A stretch of 64,000 bases of DNA. It comes from Bacteroidota bacterium. GTDB taxonomy: Bacteria > Bacteroidota > Bacteroidia > Chitinophagales > BACL12. Position numbers and translations under genes: made by a program. How positions within the stretch are numbered: position 1 is the stretch's first letter; each line of letters opens with the position of its first letter. Below are positions 1-8,104 of this stretch, piece by piece. Where the stretch lies: the NCBI GenBank assembly GCA_016715425.1, contig JADKAC010000005.1, positions 124,001 through 188,000 on the forward strand, given 5' to 3'. Under the pieces are notes generated by a model. It was not told where the DNA came from, searched no databases, and worked only from the letters and a program-made list of their open reading frames with translations.

Positions 1-947
1 TTGCAGAAAAATTCCAGCAAATAACGGGTATAGAAGAGCGGCGATATGCGTCATCAGATATGAATACCAGTGATATGGCTACCATAGCAGCTCGTCGGGC
101 AATTGAGGCTTCGGGTATTGATCCTGAAACATTAGATCAGATAATTTTCGCTCATAATTTTGGTGATGTAACCAAGCATACTATTCAAACGGATGTGTTA
201 CCACCACTTGCCTCCCGACTTAAAAATACATTGGCTATAAAAAATCCTGCGTGTATTCCTTATGATATTTTATTTGGTTGTCCGGGATGGTTGCAGGGAT
301 TAATTCAGGGGCATGCGTTTATTCAATCCGGCCAGGCAAAAAAATGTTTGGTTATAGGTGCTGAAATGTTATCTCGAGTATTAGATATTTATGATCGTGA
401 CAGTATGATTTTTTCCGATGGCGCCGGGGCATGTATTCTTGAAGCTATTCCTGCAGAAAAAACACAAAGTGGAATTCTCGGTATTTCCGCAATGGCTCAT
501 TGTGGTGAGGAAATGAATTATCTGCGTTTTAATAAATCTAATTTTCCTGAATCGGATCCACGTATTCGATATATAAAAATGAAAGGTCGTAAAGTATATG
601 AGTATGCCATAACCTATGTGCCGCAGGCGATGAAACAATGTCTTGAAAATAGCGGTGTAAATATTACAGATGTAAAAAAAGTATTTATGCATCAGGCAAA
701 TGAAAAGATGGACGAAGGCATAATAAAAGGGTTGTACAAATTATATGGTATAACTGATTTGCCGGAACATATAATGCCGATGAGTATTCATAAGTTAGGC
801 AATAGCTCGGTAGCAACTATCCCTACTTTATTAGATAGAGTTTTAAAAGGGGAAATGCCTGAACATGTTTTAAATAATGGCGATATTATTTTACTTGCAT
901 CAGTTGGTGCAGGTATGAATATAAATGCAGTTTGTTATCGCATTTAA
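1..947 (+). CDS. 3-oxoacyl-ACP synthase III family protein (partial, 5' end outside window)
   Basis: This is a thiolase-fold ketoacyl synthase of the FabH family, which condenses an acyl-CoA starter with malonyl-ACP or performs a related acyl transfer. The reading frame is open from base 3 and the upstream residues (TGIEERRYAS) match the usual FabH N-terminus, so the first ATG at 60 is internal and the gene is cut by the window edge. The triad is visible: Cys in FGCPGW (codon at 279), His in MHQAN (about 690) and Asn in LGNSSVATIP (about 801). Family membership is firm. Whether it starts fatty-acid synthesis or serves a specialised pathway cannot be told without the upstream genes. Confidence 0.88.
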   Translation, partial: AEKFQQITGIEERRYASSDMNTSDMATIAARRAIEASGIDPETLDQIIFAHNFGDVTKHTIQTDVLPPLASRLKNTLAIKNPACIPYDILFGCPGWLQGLIQGHAFIQSGQAKKCLVIGAEMLSRVLDIYDRDSMIFSDGAGACILEAIPAEKTQSGILGISAMAHCGEEMNYLRFNKSNFPESDPRIRYIKMKGRKVYEYAITYVPQAMKQCLENSGVNITDVKKVFMHQANEKMDEGIIKGLYKLYGITDLPEHIMPMSIHKLGNSSVATIPTLLDRVLKGEMPEHVLNNGDIILLASVGAGMNINAVCYRI

Positions 948-981
948 TCGGTTATCGCATTGTAAATTTCCTAAAAAAAGC

Positions 982-1272
982 TTAAGGAATTATCACACCA
1001 TGAATGCACTTTATGGGTAAATACACTGCACCTTTCAGCAAAACAAAATCATCGGTTGTAGCCCAAATAGTTGTGTCTACCTGAAAAATTCCATTTCCGC
1101 TTTCAAAGATGATAATCACTTTTGTATGATAGGTATTTCCCAATACCATACTTTGAATAAGTAATTGTTTACGGTATTCAATTTCATCCCGTGATTGCAA
1201 TACTTCCCTATTGGAAAAATCCAGTAATGGTATAGCTTCTTTTGCAATTGTGTTTATGTTTTCTATATTCAT
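982..1272 (-). CDS. hypothetical protein, 96 aa
   Basis: I do not recognise this family. The 96-residue protein has no signal peptide or membrane segment. Its N-terminal half is helical and charged (NREVLQSRDEIEYRKQLL), and its C-terminal half reads as short beta strands (KVIIIFESGNGIFQVDTTIW, then LLKGAVYLPIKCIHGVIIP). It converges on the ketoacyl synthase gene and is divergent from the CoA-binding gene. It is accepted as a gene because composition is normal and it fills an otherwise empty interval, but no function is proposed. Confidence 0.6.
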   Translation of the reverse strand: MNIENINTIAKEAIPLLDFSNREVLQSRDEIEYRKQLLIQSMVLGNTYHTKVIIIFESGNGIFQVDTTIWATTDDFVLLKGAVYLPIKCIHGVIIP

Positions 1273-1378
1273 TGTTATGTTTTACAAATGTATTTTTTGA
1301 ACAGTACCTGCTTTTGAATTGTTCTGCAAATTAATAGCTTATTTAATACAAATCAATAGATGTTACAATTTTAGGAAA

Positions 1379-1744
1379 ATGGAAAATAAAAAAACAGTAG
1401 TTCTGGGTGCTTCACCTAAGCCTGAGCGTTATGCTTACAAAGCAATAAAACAGTTGGGTCAACATGGTCATGATATAGTGGCAATAGGAAATCGAGCAGC
1501 AATGGTGGATACAGTTGCTATTCAAACCAACTTGCCTGACGAGAAAAATGTAGATACCGTTACGCTATATTTAAATCCGGTGCGGCAAAAAGAATATTAT
1601 GATTATATCCTGAGCTTAAAGCCAAAGCGGATTATTTTTAATCCGGGAACAGAGAATGATGAATTGGAAGAATTAGCGAAAAAAAACGGAATTGAAACTG
1701 TTGAAGCATGTACCTTAGTTTTGCTTTCAATAAACCAATATTGA
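1379..1744 (+). CDS. CoA-binding domain protein
   Basis: This is a small stand-alone Rossmann-fold protein of the CoA_binding_2 type (YccU/YneT-like), about 121 residues. The N-terminal VVLGASPKPERYAYKA is the nucleotide-binding loop region, and KPKRIIFNPGTENDELEELA followed by GIETVEACTLV is the typical C-terminal half. I chose the ATG at 1379 rather than 1319 because the extra 20 residues are not part of the domain. The stop overlaps a TTG that may start the DtxR gene, so the two are probably co-transcribed. The biochemical role of the family is poorly known. Confidence 0.85.
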   Translation: MENKKTVVLGASPKPERYAYKAIKQLGQHGHDIVAIGNRAAMVDTVAIQTNLPDEKNVDTVTLYLNPVRQKEYYDYILSLKPKRIIFNPGTENDELEELAKKNGIETVEACTLVLLSINQY

Positions 1745-2418
1745 AAAAGCAAACCATTATATCACAAACGGAAGAAAACTATTTGAAAGCCATTTTTAAA
1801 TTAAGTGAGATATCAGATAAAAATATTAATACCAACGCTATTTCTGAAAAAATGGGAATTGCTGCCGCATCGGTTACGGATATGTTGAAAAAGTTGGCGC
1901 AAAAAAAATTAATTAATTACGAAAAATATTATGGTGTTACATTAACTGCAAGCGGAAAAAAAGAAGCACTTCGTTTAATTCGCAGCCATCGCTTATGGGA
2001 AACATTTTTGGTTGATCGTTTAAAATTTAATTGGGATGAAGTGCATGATATGGCTGAGGAATTAGAGCATATAAAAAATGATACGCTCACTGAAAAATTA
2101 GAGAGCTATCTGGGTTTTCCCAAATTTGATCCGCATGGTGATCCTATTCCTGATGTGCATGGCAATATTGCATATCATGAGGAAGTAACTCTGGATAAAA
2201 TGCAGGTGGGGGATACAGGAATTATTGTTGGAGTAATTGATCACTCATCAGACTTTTTAAAATACTTGAATAAAATACAATTGGTGCTTCAGGCAAAAAT
2301 GTTGATTTTAGATGATGAAGAATATGATAAGTCAAAGCATATACGCATTAATAATAAATCCGATATAGTTATCTCTCAGAAAGTAGCAGGAAATCTTATT
2401 GTAAGAAAGATTAATTGA
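1741..2418 (+). CDS. DtxR/MntR-family metal-dependent transcriptional regulator
   Basis: This is a metal-sensing repressor with the full three-part DtxR layout. An N-terminal winged helix (SQTEENYLKAIFKL through AISEKMGIAAASVTDMLKKL) binds DNA. A dimerisation and metal-binding domain follows, with RSHRLWETFL, EVHDMAEELEHI and LGFPKFDPHGDPIP. A C-terminal FeoA/SH3-like domain runs from about LDKMQVGDTGIIVG to the end. The start is uncertain: TTG at 1741 overlaps the upstream stop and gives a family-typical N-terminus, while an in-frame ATG at 1708 would add 11 residues. Its natural target is the metal transporter operon downstream on the opposite strand, whose promoter carries a DtxR-type palindrome; this link is inferred. 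Confidence 0.88.
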   Translation: MKKQTIISQTEENYLKAIFKLSEISDKNINTNAISEKMGIAAASVTDMLKKLAQKKLINYEKYYGVTLTASGKKEALRLIRSHRLWETFLVDRLKFNWDEVHDMAEELEHIKNDTLTEKLESYLGFPKFDPHGDPIPDVHGNIAYHEEVTLDKMQVGDTGIIVGVIDHSSDFLKYLNKIQLVLQAKMLILDDEEYDKSKHIRINNKSDIVISQKVAGNLIVRKIN

Positions 2419-2536
2419 AGCTCAACTCAAATAGAAAATCTTTGGTATAAAGCTATTACCAATAAAAATATTTTTTTAATTATTTTTTTTTCTGCCCCTT
2501 GCTGTTTTTTCGCAGTCCATGTTTATGCATATCTAT

Positions 2537-2987
2537 GAAATCGAGAAAAGTGAATTCAGATTTTTAGAAGCCCTACCGGATAATAATGTTCTTGCTGGAT
2601 TAATTTAAGTTTCAATTACAAGATGGATTGTCCGAAGGCACACTATTAAGCAATAAAGCATTAATTTATTTCGATTATAATCCTGCCGTAATTACAGCAC
2701 CGGTATTTACATCTCTGCAAATATTTGTTCCGCAACTCATAAATACTATTCAACCAAATCAATTACATATTTATCTGAATCCTACATCTGATGCATTATT
2801 CATTGAATTAAAAGAAACCTCATCAATTTTAATTTTTGATATGCAAGTGAATAATGTAAAAACACTTCCTGATTTTTCACCATGTCAGCAACTAATTAAT
2901 GTGAATGATTTAAATGCGGGAACTTACATTATTCAATCTGTAAATAATGATATGATAAGCAGTGTAGTTTTTATTATTTTAGGATAA
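2537..2987 (+). pseudogene. remnant of a T9SS-secreted protein C-terminus
   Basis: This is the 3' end of a dead gene. From about 2607 the frame reads KFQLQDGLSEGTLLSNKA then IYFDYNPAVITAPVF, the pattern that closes many large secreted Bacteroidota proteins just before the sorting tail. A degenerate T9SS-like tail (LHIYLNPTSDALFIEL, LNAGTYIIQS) follows to 2987. Just upstream, a different frame reads SEFRFLEALPDNNV, the usual preceding motif, but a stop at 2601, a stop at 2606 and about nine missing residues separate the two. The short ORF from 2628 has only a TTG start. Interval 2419-2536 shows no gene. Confidence 0.65.
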
Positions 2988-3824
2988 TGCTATTGCAGTT
3001 TTAGTACGGATTGTTGTGAATAGGAAAACTATAAAAAATAATATTCCCAATACAGTTACCATTGCGCCGGAAATTGATGCATTTAATAGTGCTGCTAAAT
3101 AATATCCGGTGATTGATGCAATAATTCCGATACATGCTGAAAGCCAAAGCATAGTTTTTAGTTTATGTGTCAATAAATAAGCAGTTGCACCAGGAACAAT
3201 TAAAAATGCAACTACTAAAATTGCTCCTACACTTTCGAAAGACATAACTGTAGTAAGTGAAACTGCACCCATCAGCATATAATGCCATAAGCCAACAGAG
3301 ATACCAATTGTTGCAGCATATTCCGGATCGAATGTAGTGAGATATAAACCTTTATATCCAATGAAAATAAATGCAAGAATTAAAATAAAAATTGCTCCTA
3401 ACATCCACACTGCGATAGGAACACCATTCCATGTTTCGAAATTGATAAACGCAATTTCGCCGTATAACACACATTCCTGATCAAGATCAACTTTGTCTGC
3501 AAAATATGTGATAAGAATAACTCCGATTGCAAACAACCATGTGAAACTAATGCCGATAGAAGCGTCTTCCTGCAACTTAGCCCGTTTATGAAATGCCTCA
3601 ATCATCACCGTACATAAAATACCAAAAGCAGAAGCACCAATTAACATCAACACCGGATTTCGTGAACCTGAAAACAAATACGCCAATGCAATACCCGGAA
3701 GTACCGCATGCGAAATAGCATCACCTACCATTGCCATTTTTCGCAATATCAAAAAGCAACCAAGTAAACCACTGGTAACCGCTACTAAACTGCCCGTAAC
3801 TATTATCCATAATGCATCATGCAT
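2979..3824 (-). CDS. metal ABC transporter permease (ABC-3 family)
   Basis: This is an inner-membrane permease of the ZnuB/MntB/TroD family, 281 residues and strongly hydrophobic, with about eight predicted membrane helices. The family signature is clear: LGCFLILRKMAMVGDAISHAVLPGIALAYL near the N-terminus and SFESVGAILVVAFLIVPGATAYLLT in the second half. It is the last gene of the minus-strand metal operon, overlaps the fused permease by 8 bases, and would pair with it as the second half of the channel. Its 3' end overlaps the dead T9SS remnant by 9 bases. Substrate is probably Mn, Zn or Fe; sequence alone does not decide. Confidence 0.93.
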   Translation of the reverse strand: MHDALWIIVTGSLVAVTSGLLGCFLILRKMAMVGDAISHAVLPGIALAYLFSGSRNPVLMLIGASAFGILCTVMIEAFHKRAKLQEDASIGISFTWLFAIGVILITYFADKVDLDQECVLYGEIAFINFETWNGVPIAVWMLGAIFILILAFIFIGYKGLYLTTFDPEYAATIGISVGLWHYMLMGAVSLTTVMSFESVGAILVVAFLIVPGATAYLLTHKLKTMLWLSACIGIIASITGYYLAALLNASISGAMVTVLGILFFIVFLFTTIRTKTAIALS

Positions 3825-5103
3825 AAGGTATCTCTTTATCGTGAGGATCTTTTTCAGGGAATCCTAAAATTTCTATTAATCGTTTTTCCATTTCTGGTGT
3901 AATGATATGTTCCACTGCTTCTGCATCATCATGTACATGATCGCTTGCAATATTAAGTTGCTGGGTTAAATACATTTCCCATAAGCGATGTAATCTTACA
4001 ATACGTTTTGCTTCTGTTAATCCAAATGCAGTCATTCGATAACCTTCCTGCATTTCGACAATAAGATTTTTATGTAATAAATTTTTTATGCCGTTGCGTA
4101 TATCGGCAGTGGCCATTTGTCTTTTTTGTTGTATTGCAGAAGCTGTAACTGCAGTTTCTTTTTGTTCGGATTCCTGAATATGATACATTACTTTCAATAC
4201 GTTTTCATACACCACTTTTCTACTATGTTTTTTGCGCAAAAATATTTTAGGAATGGCACCTTTATGTGGTGCAAATAAAATTGATAATAAAGCGAATAAT
4301 GAAACTACGGTTACTATCCAAGGGCCTGTTGGCATTTTATTATTGACGAAAGAAACGTATGCTCCTGCAATACCGCCAATCACTGCAAACAACATACTGA
4401 GAGCAAGCATTTTTTTTAAATCATCTGTCCAATAACGAGCTGCGGCAGCGGGTGTAATTAACATGGCTGCCATTAATACTACACCTACGGATTGAATTCC
4501 ACTTGCAACAGCTAATACCGTGAGTGTAGTGAGAGTAATTTCTAAAAACACTACTGGTAATCCTGATGTTTTTGCAAAGTCAGGATCGAAAGAAAGTAAA
4601 GTAAATTCTTTGAAAAAAATAAACAACACTGCAAGAATTATTATACTTACAATTGCCATAGTTTCAATATCCGATGGAGACATTGCCGCTGCCTTTCCCA
4701 GCAGAAAGTTATTTAATCCGCTTTGTGATGCATCACCTGTTTGTTGAATAAAAGTGAGTAACATAATACCGATTCCAAAAAATACACTTAGTGTCAATGC
4801 AATTGCAGTATCGCTTTTTAATTTGGTGCTGCGTGTTATCCAATCAATAAATGCAAGAGAAATCCATCCGGTAACAAATGCACCTCCTAATAATATCCAA
4901 AGATCCTTACTATTAAAAATTAAAAATGCAAGACATATTCCGGGTAATACAGAATGTGCTACGGCATCTCCGGTGAGTGATCGTTTACGCAAAAATGCAA
5001 ACGTGCCGATAGCTGCAGTACCAATTCCCATCAGTATCATTCCGATTACAACAAAACGAACATTCGGTTCTGAAAATGAAAAGAATTTTATAAAGTTATC
5101 CAT
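3817..5103 (-). CDS. metal ABC transporter permease fused to a C-terminal DtxR-like regulator domain
   Basis: The first 275 or so residues are an ABC-3 metal permease (FLRKRSLTGDAVAHSVLPGI; QSVGVVLMAAMLITPAAAAR) resembling the neighbouring permease. After a basic linker (KIFLRKKHSRKVVYENVLKV, about 290-310) comes a cytoplasmic winged-helix and metal-binding domain like DtxR: RLHRLWEMYL, VHDDAEAVEHI and LGFPEKDPHDKEIP match RSHRLWETFL, VHDMAEELEHI and LGFPKFDPHGDPIP of the separate regulator at 1741-2418. The C-terminal FeoA/SH3 domain is absent. The same architecture is known in Chlamydia YtgCR, where the regulator part is released by cleavage. Here it might gate the channel or be cleaved; both are inference. 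Confidence 0.92.
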   Translation of the reverse strand: MDNFIKFFSFSEPNVRFVVIGMILMGIGTAAIGTFAFLRKRSLTGDAVAHSVLPGICLAFLIFNSKDLWILLGGAFVTGWISLAFIDWITRSTKLKSDTAIALTLSVFFGIGIMLLTFIQQTGDASQSGLNNFLLGKAAAMSPSDIETMAIVSIIILAVLFIFFKEFTLLSFDPDFAKTSGLPVVFLEITLTTLTVLAVASGIQSVGVVLMAAMLITPAAAARYWTDDLKKMLALSMLFAVIGGIAGAYVSFVNNKMPTGPWIVTVVSLFALLSILFAPHKGAIPKIFLRKKHSRKVVYENVLKVMYHIQESEQKETAVTASAIQQKRQMATADIRNGIKNLLHKNLIVEMQEGYRMTAFGLTEAKRIVRLHRLWEMYLTQQLNIASDHVHDDAEAVEHIITPEMEKRLIEILGFPEKDPHDKEIPYA

Positions 5104-5893
5104 CTGATTTTTTTAAAGAAATAAGATAGGAGAAACCAATTCCAAATGAATAGTACGCATTGATATTTGTTAATTCATAACCAAAGGATAAGTCAGCTTG
5201 TAACATAGGAGTGAAACCATAAGTGAAACCTGCATCTAAAAACAAATTATCGGAAACGTTTGCATCTAATTTATTTGCAGGGAAATTGCCATAGGCTTCT
5301 ACAAAGCAACCTGCTTTTTCATTAATTGCAAATCCTGAACTTAATGAATACACATATTGCGGAGATGTTATGCTGCTAATTATTGCACCGAAATTCCAAC
5401 CAACGCTCCACCATTCTGTAAAAATATGATTGGCTGCCATCCTATATTCATAAATAGCTACTTCGGGTTGCATATTTTCTGTTGCAAGTAATCCGGGATA
5501 TGCGGTTGCCAAAATTGCTATTTGTGGAATTGCTCCATCTCCAGTAAAAAGTTTTGATTTAATACCTAATCCCATTGGTGGTAATCCCGTTATTGATTCT
5601 CCTGCAATAGTGGAAACTGTAGGATTAAATTCTAATCTCAATTCCACCAAATCATTTATACCATAGCGCACTAATGTAGAAGCAATTTGAAGTACATTAT
5701 AATCCACATCGAATGTTGGATCAAAAGTATTTTTTATTGTACCCCAACTATAGGAAAGGCCATGTTCAAATTGCAAATGATTTTGCGGAACAATGTATGG
5801 ACTTTCTGTAATGTCCGGTCTATCAGTTATAAGTTCCTGACTATATACTTGTATTATAAAAAAACAGGTGATAATTAATGTAAATATTTTCAT
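5096..5893 (-). CDS. outer-membrane beta-barrel protein (phenol-degradation MetA-like transporter family)
   Basis: This 265-residue protein has a clean signal peptide (MKIFTLIITCFFIIQVYSQ) and then TDRPDITESPYIVPQNHLQFE, the hallmark start of the Phenol_MetA_deg outer-membrane family. Alternating aromatic and polar residues continue to the end (FSFGYELTNINAYYSFGIGF), as expected for a beta barrel. It sits between the ATPase gene (6 bases away) and the fused permease gene (8-base overlap), so it is firmly inside the metal operon. That position suggests it helps metal or a metal complex cross the outer membrane, which is an inference; the family name reflects an old annotation and does not establish a substrate. 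Confidence 0.82.
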   Translation of the reverse strand: MKIFTLIITCFFIIQVYSQELITDRPDITESPYIVPQNHLQFEHGLSYSWGTIKNTFDPTFDVDYNVLQIASTLVRYGINDLVELRLEFNPTVSTIAGESITGLPPMGLGIKSKLFTGDGAIPQIAILATAYPGLLATENMQPEVAIYEYRMAANHIFTEWWSVGWNFGAIISSITSPQYVYSLSSGFAINEKAGCFVEAYGNFPANKLDANVSDNLFLDAGFTYGFTPMLQADLSFGYELTNINAYYSFGIGFSYLISLKKSDG

Positions 5894-5899
5894 AACAAA

Positions 5900-6688
5900 T
5901 TATTTTTTTTCTCTCACGGGAATTTGAAGCTCACCAATTATATCTTGTACTTTGGTAAGCATATTTAATTTGCCTCCATAAGTTTTTTGTAAATATTCCG
6001 GTATAAATATTTTTTCTTTTGGTCCATTTGCAATCAATTGCGTATTCAAAAGAAGTATCCAATCGAAATAAGTAAATGCACTCTGCAAATCGTGATGCAC
6101 AACAAGAATAGTTTTATTTTCTGAACGCATAGCGAGCAATAATTCAAAAATTGTTTTTTCTGTGGTAGCATCTATTCCTGCAAATGGTTCATCCATAAAA
6201 TATAAATCCGCTTCCTGTGCTAAAGCTCTTGCAATAAAAACCCGTTGTTGTTGCCCACCACTTAATTGTGAAATTTGCCGTTTGCTGTAATCCTGCATAC
6301 CCACTTTTAAAAGACATTCCATTGCAAATTTTTTATCTGCTTTGGTTGTCCGTTTCAGCACACCTCTTATTCCATATCTACCCATCAACACGACATCAAG
6401 AACGCTTGCCGGAAAATGCCAATCCACAGTTCCTCTTTGTGGGACATATGCAATACGATTGCGTACTGTATTTAAATCTTCACCAAAAATTTTTACATAT
6501 CCACTATCATTTGCAATTAATCCCATGATTGCTTTTATCAAAGTAGATTTTCCTGCGCCATTAGGACCTATAATACCTGCAAGCACCCCTACCGGTATTT
6601 CAAAATCTATATCCCATAAAGCCGGTTTGCGGAAATAGGAAACCGTAAGGTCATGTACTTCTATTGCGGGTTGATTTTTTTCTTGCAT
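5900..6688 (-). CDS. metal ABC transporter ATP-binding protein
   Basis: This is the cytoplasmic ATPase of the metal importer. In order it shows Walker A GPNGAGKSTL (about residue 41), Q-loop YVPQRGTVDWHFP (the spacing typical of manganese/zinc transporter ATPases), ABC signature QLSGGQQQRVFIARAL, Walker B ADLYFMDEPFAG and the H-switch VVHHDL. Length 262 is normal. It lies 4 bases after the binding-protein gene and 6 bases before the outer-membrane gene in one transcript. Confidence 0.95.
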   Translation of the reverse strand: MQEKNQPAIEVHDLTVSYFRKPALWDIDFEIPVGVLAGIIGPNGAGKSTLIKAIMGLIANDSGYVKIFGEDLNTVRNRIAYVPQRGTVDWHFPASVLDVVLMGRYGIRGVLKRTTKADKKFAMECLLKVGMQDYSKRQISQLSGGQQQRVFIARALAQEADLYFMDEPFAGIDATTEKTIFELLLAMRSENKTILVVHHDLQSAFTYFDWILLLNTQLIANGPKEKIFIPEYLQKTYGGKLNMLTKVQDIIGELQIPVREKK

Positions 6689-6692
6689 AATA

Positions 6693-7616
6693 TTATTTTA
6701 AGGCCTCAAGCATTGTTTGAATATTATGGCGCACCATACCTATATAAGTACCTTCCGGCGTTCCTTCATACCCCATTGCATCGCTGTATAATGTACCTCC
6801 AAGTTGAATATCGTATTTTTTTTGTCTGCACCCTTCCTGCACCGATCGTATTGATTTTTCAGATACACTACTTTCTACAAATACTGCTTTCACTTTTTCT
6901 GCTATAATAGTGTTCACCATATCTGTTATATCTTTTAATCCAAATTCCGCTGCGGTAGAAATTCCCTGTAATCCAATTACACGAACATCATACGCTCTTC
7001 CGAAATAAGAAAATGCATCATGAGATGTAATTAAAATTCTGTTTTCAATTGGAATTGTTTGCATAGTGGAAATTACTTCTGCATGTAATTGTCGCAGATT
7101 TTCTAAATACTTTTCTCCATTTAATTTATAGCTGTCTGCATGTATCGGATCTATTTTTATTAATTGTTGCATTGCAAAGGCTGTCGCTTGTTCCCATAAA
7201 CTGACATCAAACCAAATATGCGGATCATAAGTAATTTTATCACCTTCTTGATTTATTGTTATTAATTTGTTTTTATCTATACCATCACTTACTGCAACCA
7301 CAGGTTTTTCCTTTCCAAGACTTTCAAATATCTCCGTCATTTTGCCTTCTAAATGCAACCCATTGTAAAATACAATATCGGCATTGCGCAGCTTTCCGAT
7401 ATCTCCCTGAGAAGCTTTATATAAATGCGGATCAACGCCCGGACCCATCAGTGCTTCTACTTGTGCATATTCACCCGCAATGTTTTTTAATATATCTGCA
7501 ATCATTCCTGTTGTGGCTACTATTCGTAACTGTGTTGATTCTGATTCCGAATTTGATTTACAGGAAGCATAAAATATACATCCAAGAATTGTTATTAGTA
7601 ATAAATTAAAACGCAT
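6693..7616 (-). CDS. TroA-like metal ABC transporter substrate-binding lipoprotein
   Basis: This is the periplasmic metal-binding lipoprotein of the importer and the first gene of the operon. The start is set at the ATG at 7616 rather than the TTG at 7622; it gives a lipoprotein signal ending in YASC. Likely metal ligands are His in GVDPHLYKASQGD, His in YDPHIWFD, His in LITSHDAFSYF and Asp in LYSDAMG, a His-His-His-Asp set like Treponema TroA rather than the Glu-containing set of PsaA-type Mn proteins. The long histidine-rich loop of classical ZnuA is absent. Zn or Mn are both possible. Confidence 0.92.
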   Translation of the reverse strand: MRFNLLLITILGCIFYASCKSNSESESTQLRIVATTGMIADILKNIAGEYAQVEALMGPGVDPHLYKASQGDIGKLRNADIVFYNGLHLEGKMTEIFESLGKEKPVVAVSDGIDKNKLITINQEGDKITYDPHIWFDVSLWEQATAFAMQQLIKIDPIHADSYKLNGEKYLENLRQLHAEVISTMQTIPIENRILITSHDAFSYFGRAYDVRVIGLQGISTAAEFGLKDITDMVNTIIAEKVKAVFVESSVSEKSIRSVQEGCRQKKYDIQLGGTLYSDAMGYEGTPEGTYIGMVRHNIQTMLEALK

Positions 7617-7627
7617 GCACAAATCTA

Positions 7628-7641
7628 GCTAATATTTTAGC
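7628..7641. promoter_or_regulatory. second inverted repeat in the metal operon promoter region
   Basis: GCTAATATTTTAGC is palindromic at 12 of 14 positions and sits 11 bases upstream of the metal operon start codon, 15 bases from the better palindrome at 7657-7672. It could be a weaker second regulator site or overlap the transcription start. The call rests on symmetry and position only. Confidence 0.35.
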
Positions 7642-7656
7642 AATCGAAAAAATATA

Positions 7657-7672
7657 TTTAGATATACCTAAA
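7657..7672. promoter_or_regulatory. DtxR/MntR-type operator palindrome
   Basis: The 16-base sequence TTTAGATATACCTAAA matches its own reverse complement at 14 of 16 positions and has the TTTAG-N6-CTAAA form seen in DtxR and MntR operators. It lies 40 bases upstream of the metal operon start and 36 bases upstream of the divergent thioesterase gene. Binding by the DtxR-type protein at 1741-2418 or by the permease-linked domain is inferred. Confidence 0.6.
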
Positions 7673-7708
7673 AATAATCCACTTAGCTGAATATTATCTT
7701 TACGCATC

Positions 7709-8104
7709 ATGAAACAAATTTTTCAAATCGGAGATCGTAGATTTTACGAAAGAACTGTGAGGTCAGAGGATAAGGCGCATTTTGAAGATGGCGGAACAGT
7801 GCATGAAGTATATGCTACATTTAATCTGGCAAGAGATGCGGAATGGAGCACCCGATTATTTGTTTTGGAAATGAAAGATGCGGATGAAGAAGGGATTGGT
7901 ACTTTTATCGAAATAAAGCATTCATCTCCGACGCTGATTGGAAGTAAGGTATTATTTATTGCAACAATAGAAGAGATAAATGGCCATGAAATAATTTGCA
8001 GCTTTAAAGCACATGTGGGGGAGCGGTTGATTGCAAGCGGAAGAACCGGACAGAAGATTTTAAAAAAGGAAAAACTAAACAGATTACTTAATTCAATCGG
8101 ATGA
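7709..8104 (+). CDS. thioesterase family protein (hot-dog fold, FlK-like)
   Basis: This 131-residue protein matches the hot-dog-fold thioesterases related to fluoroacetyl-CoA thioesterase FlK. Visible landmarks are the early VHEVYATFNLARDAEWSTRLFV, then EEGIGTFIEIKHSSPTLIGSKV with the strand-turn typical of the family, and EIICSFKAHVGERLIASGRTG at the end. The presumed role is hydrolysis of an acyl-CoA as clean-up or detoxification; the substrate is unknown. Its stop overlaps the smpB start (ATGA), so both are translated from one message. It is divergent from the metal operon. Confidence 0.8.
   Translation: MKQIFQIGDRRFYERTVRSEDKAHFEDGGTVHEVYATFNLARDAEWSTRLFVLEMKDADEEGIGTFIEIKHSSPTLIGSKVLFIATIEEINGHEIICSFKAHVGERLIASGRTGQKILKKEKLNRLLNSIG

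Noticed and set aside
4232..5107. Plus-strand ORFs opposite the fused permease gene
   Set aside because: They are shadow frames of a well-supported membrane protein gene with no protein features of their own.
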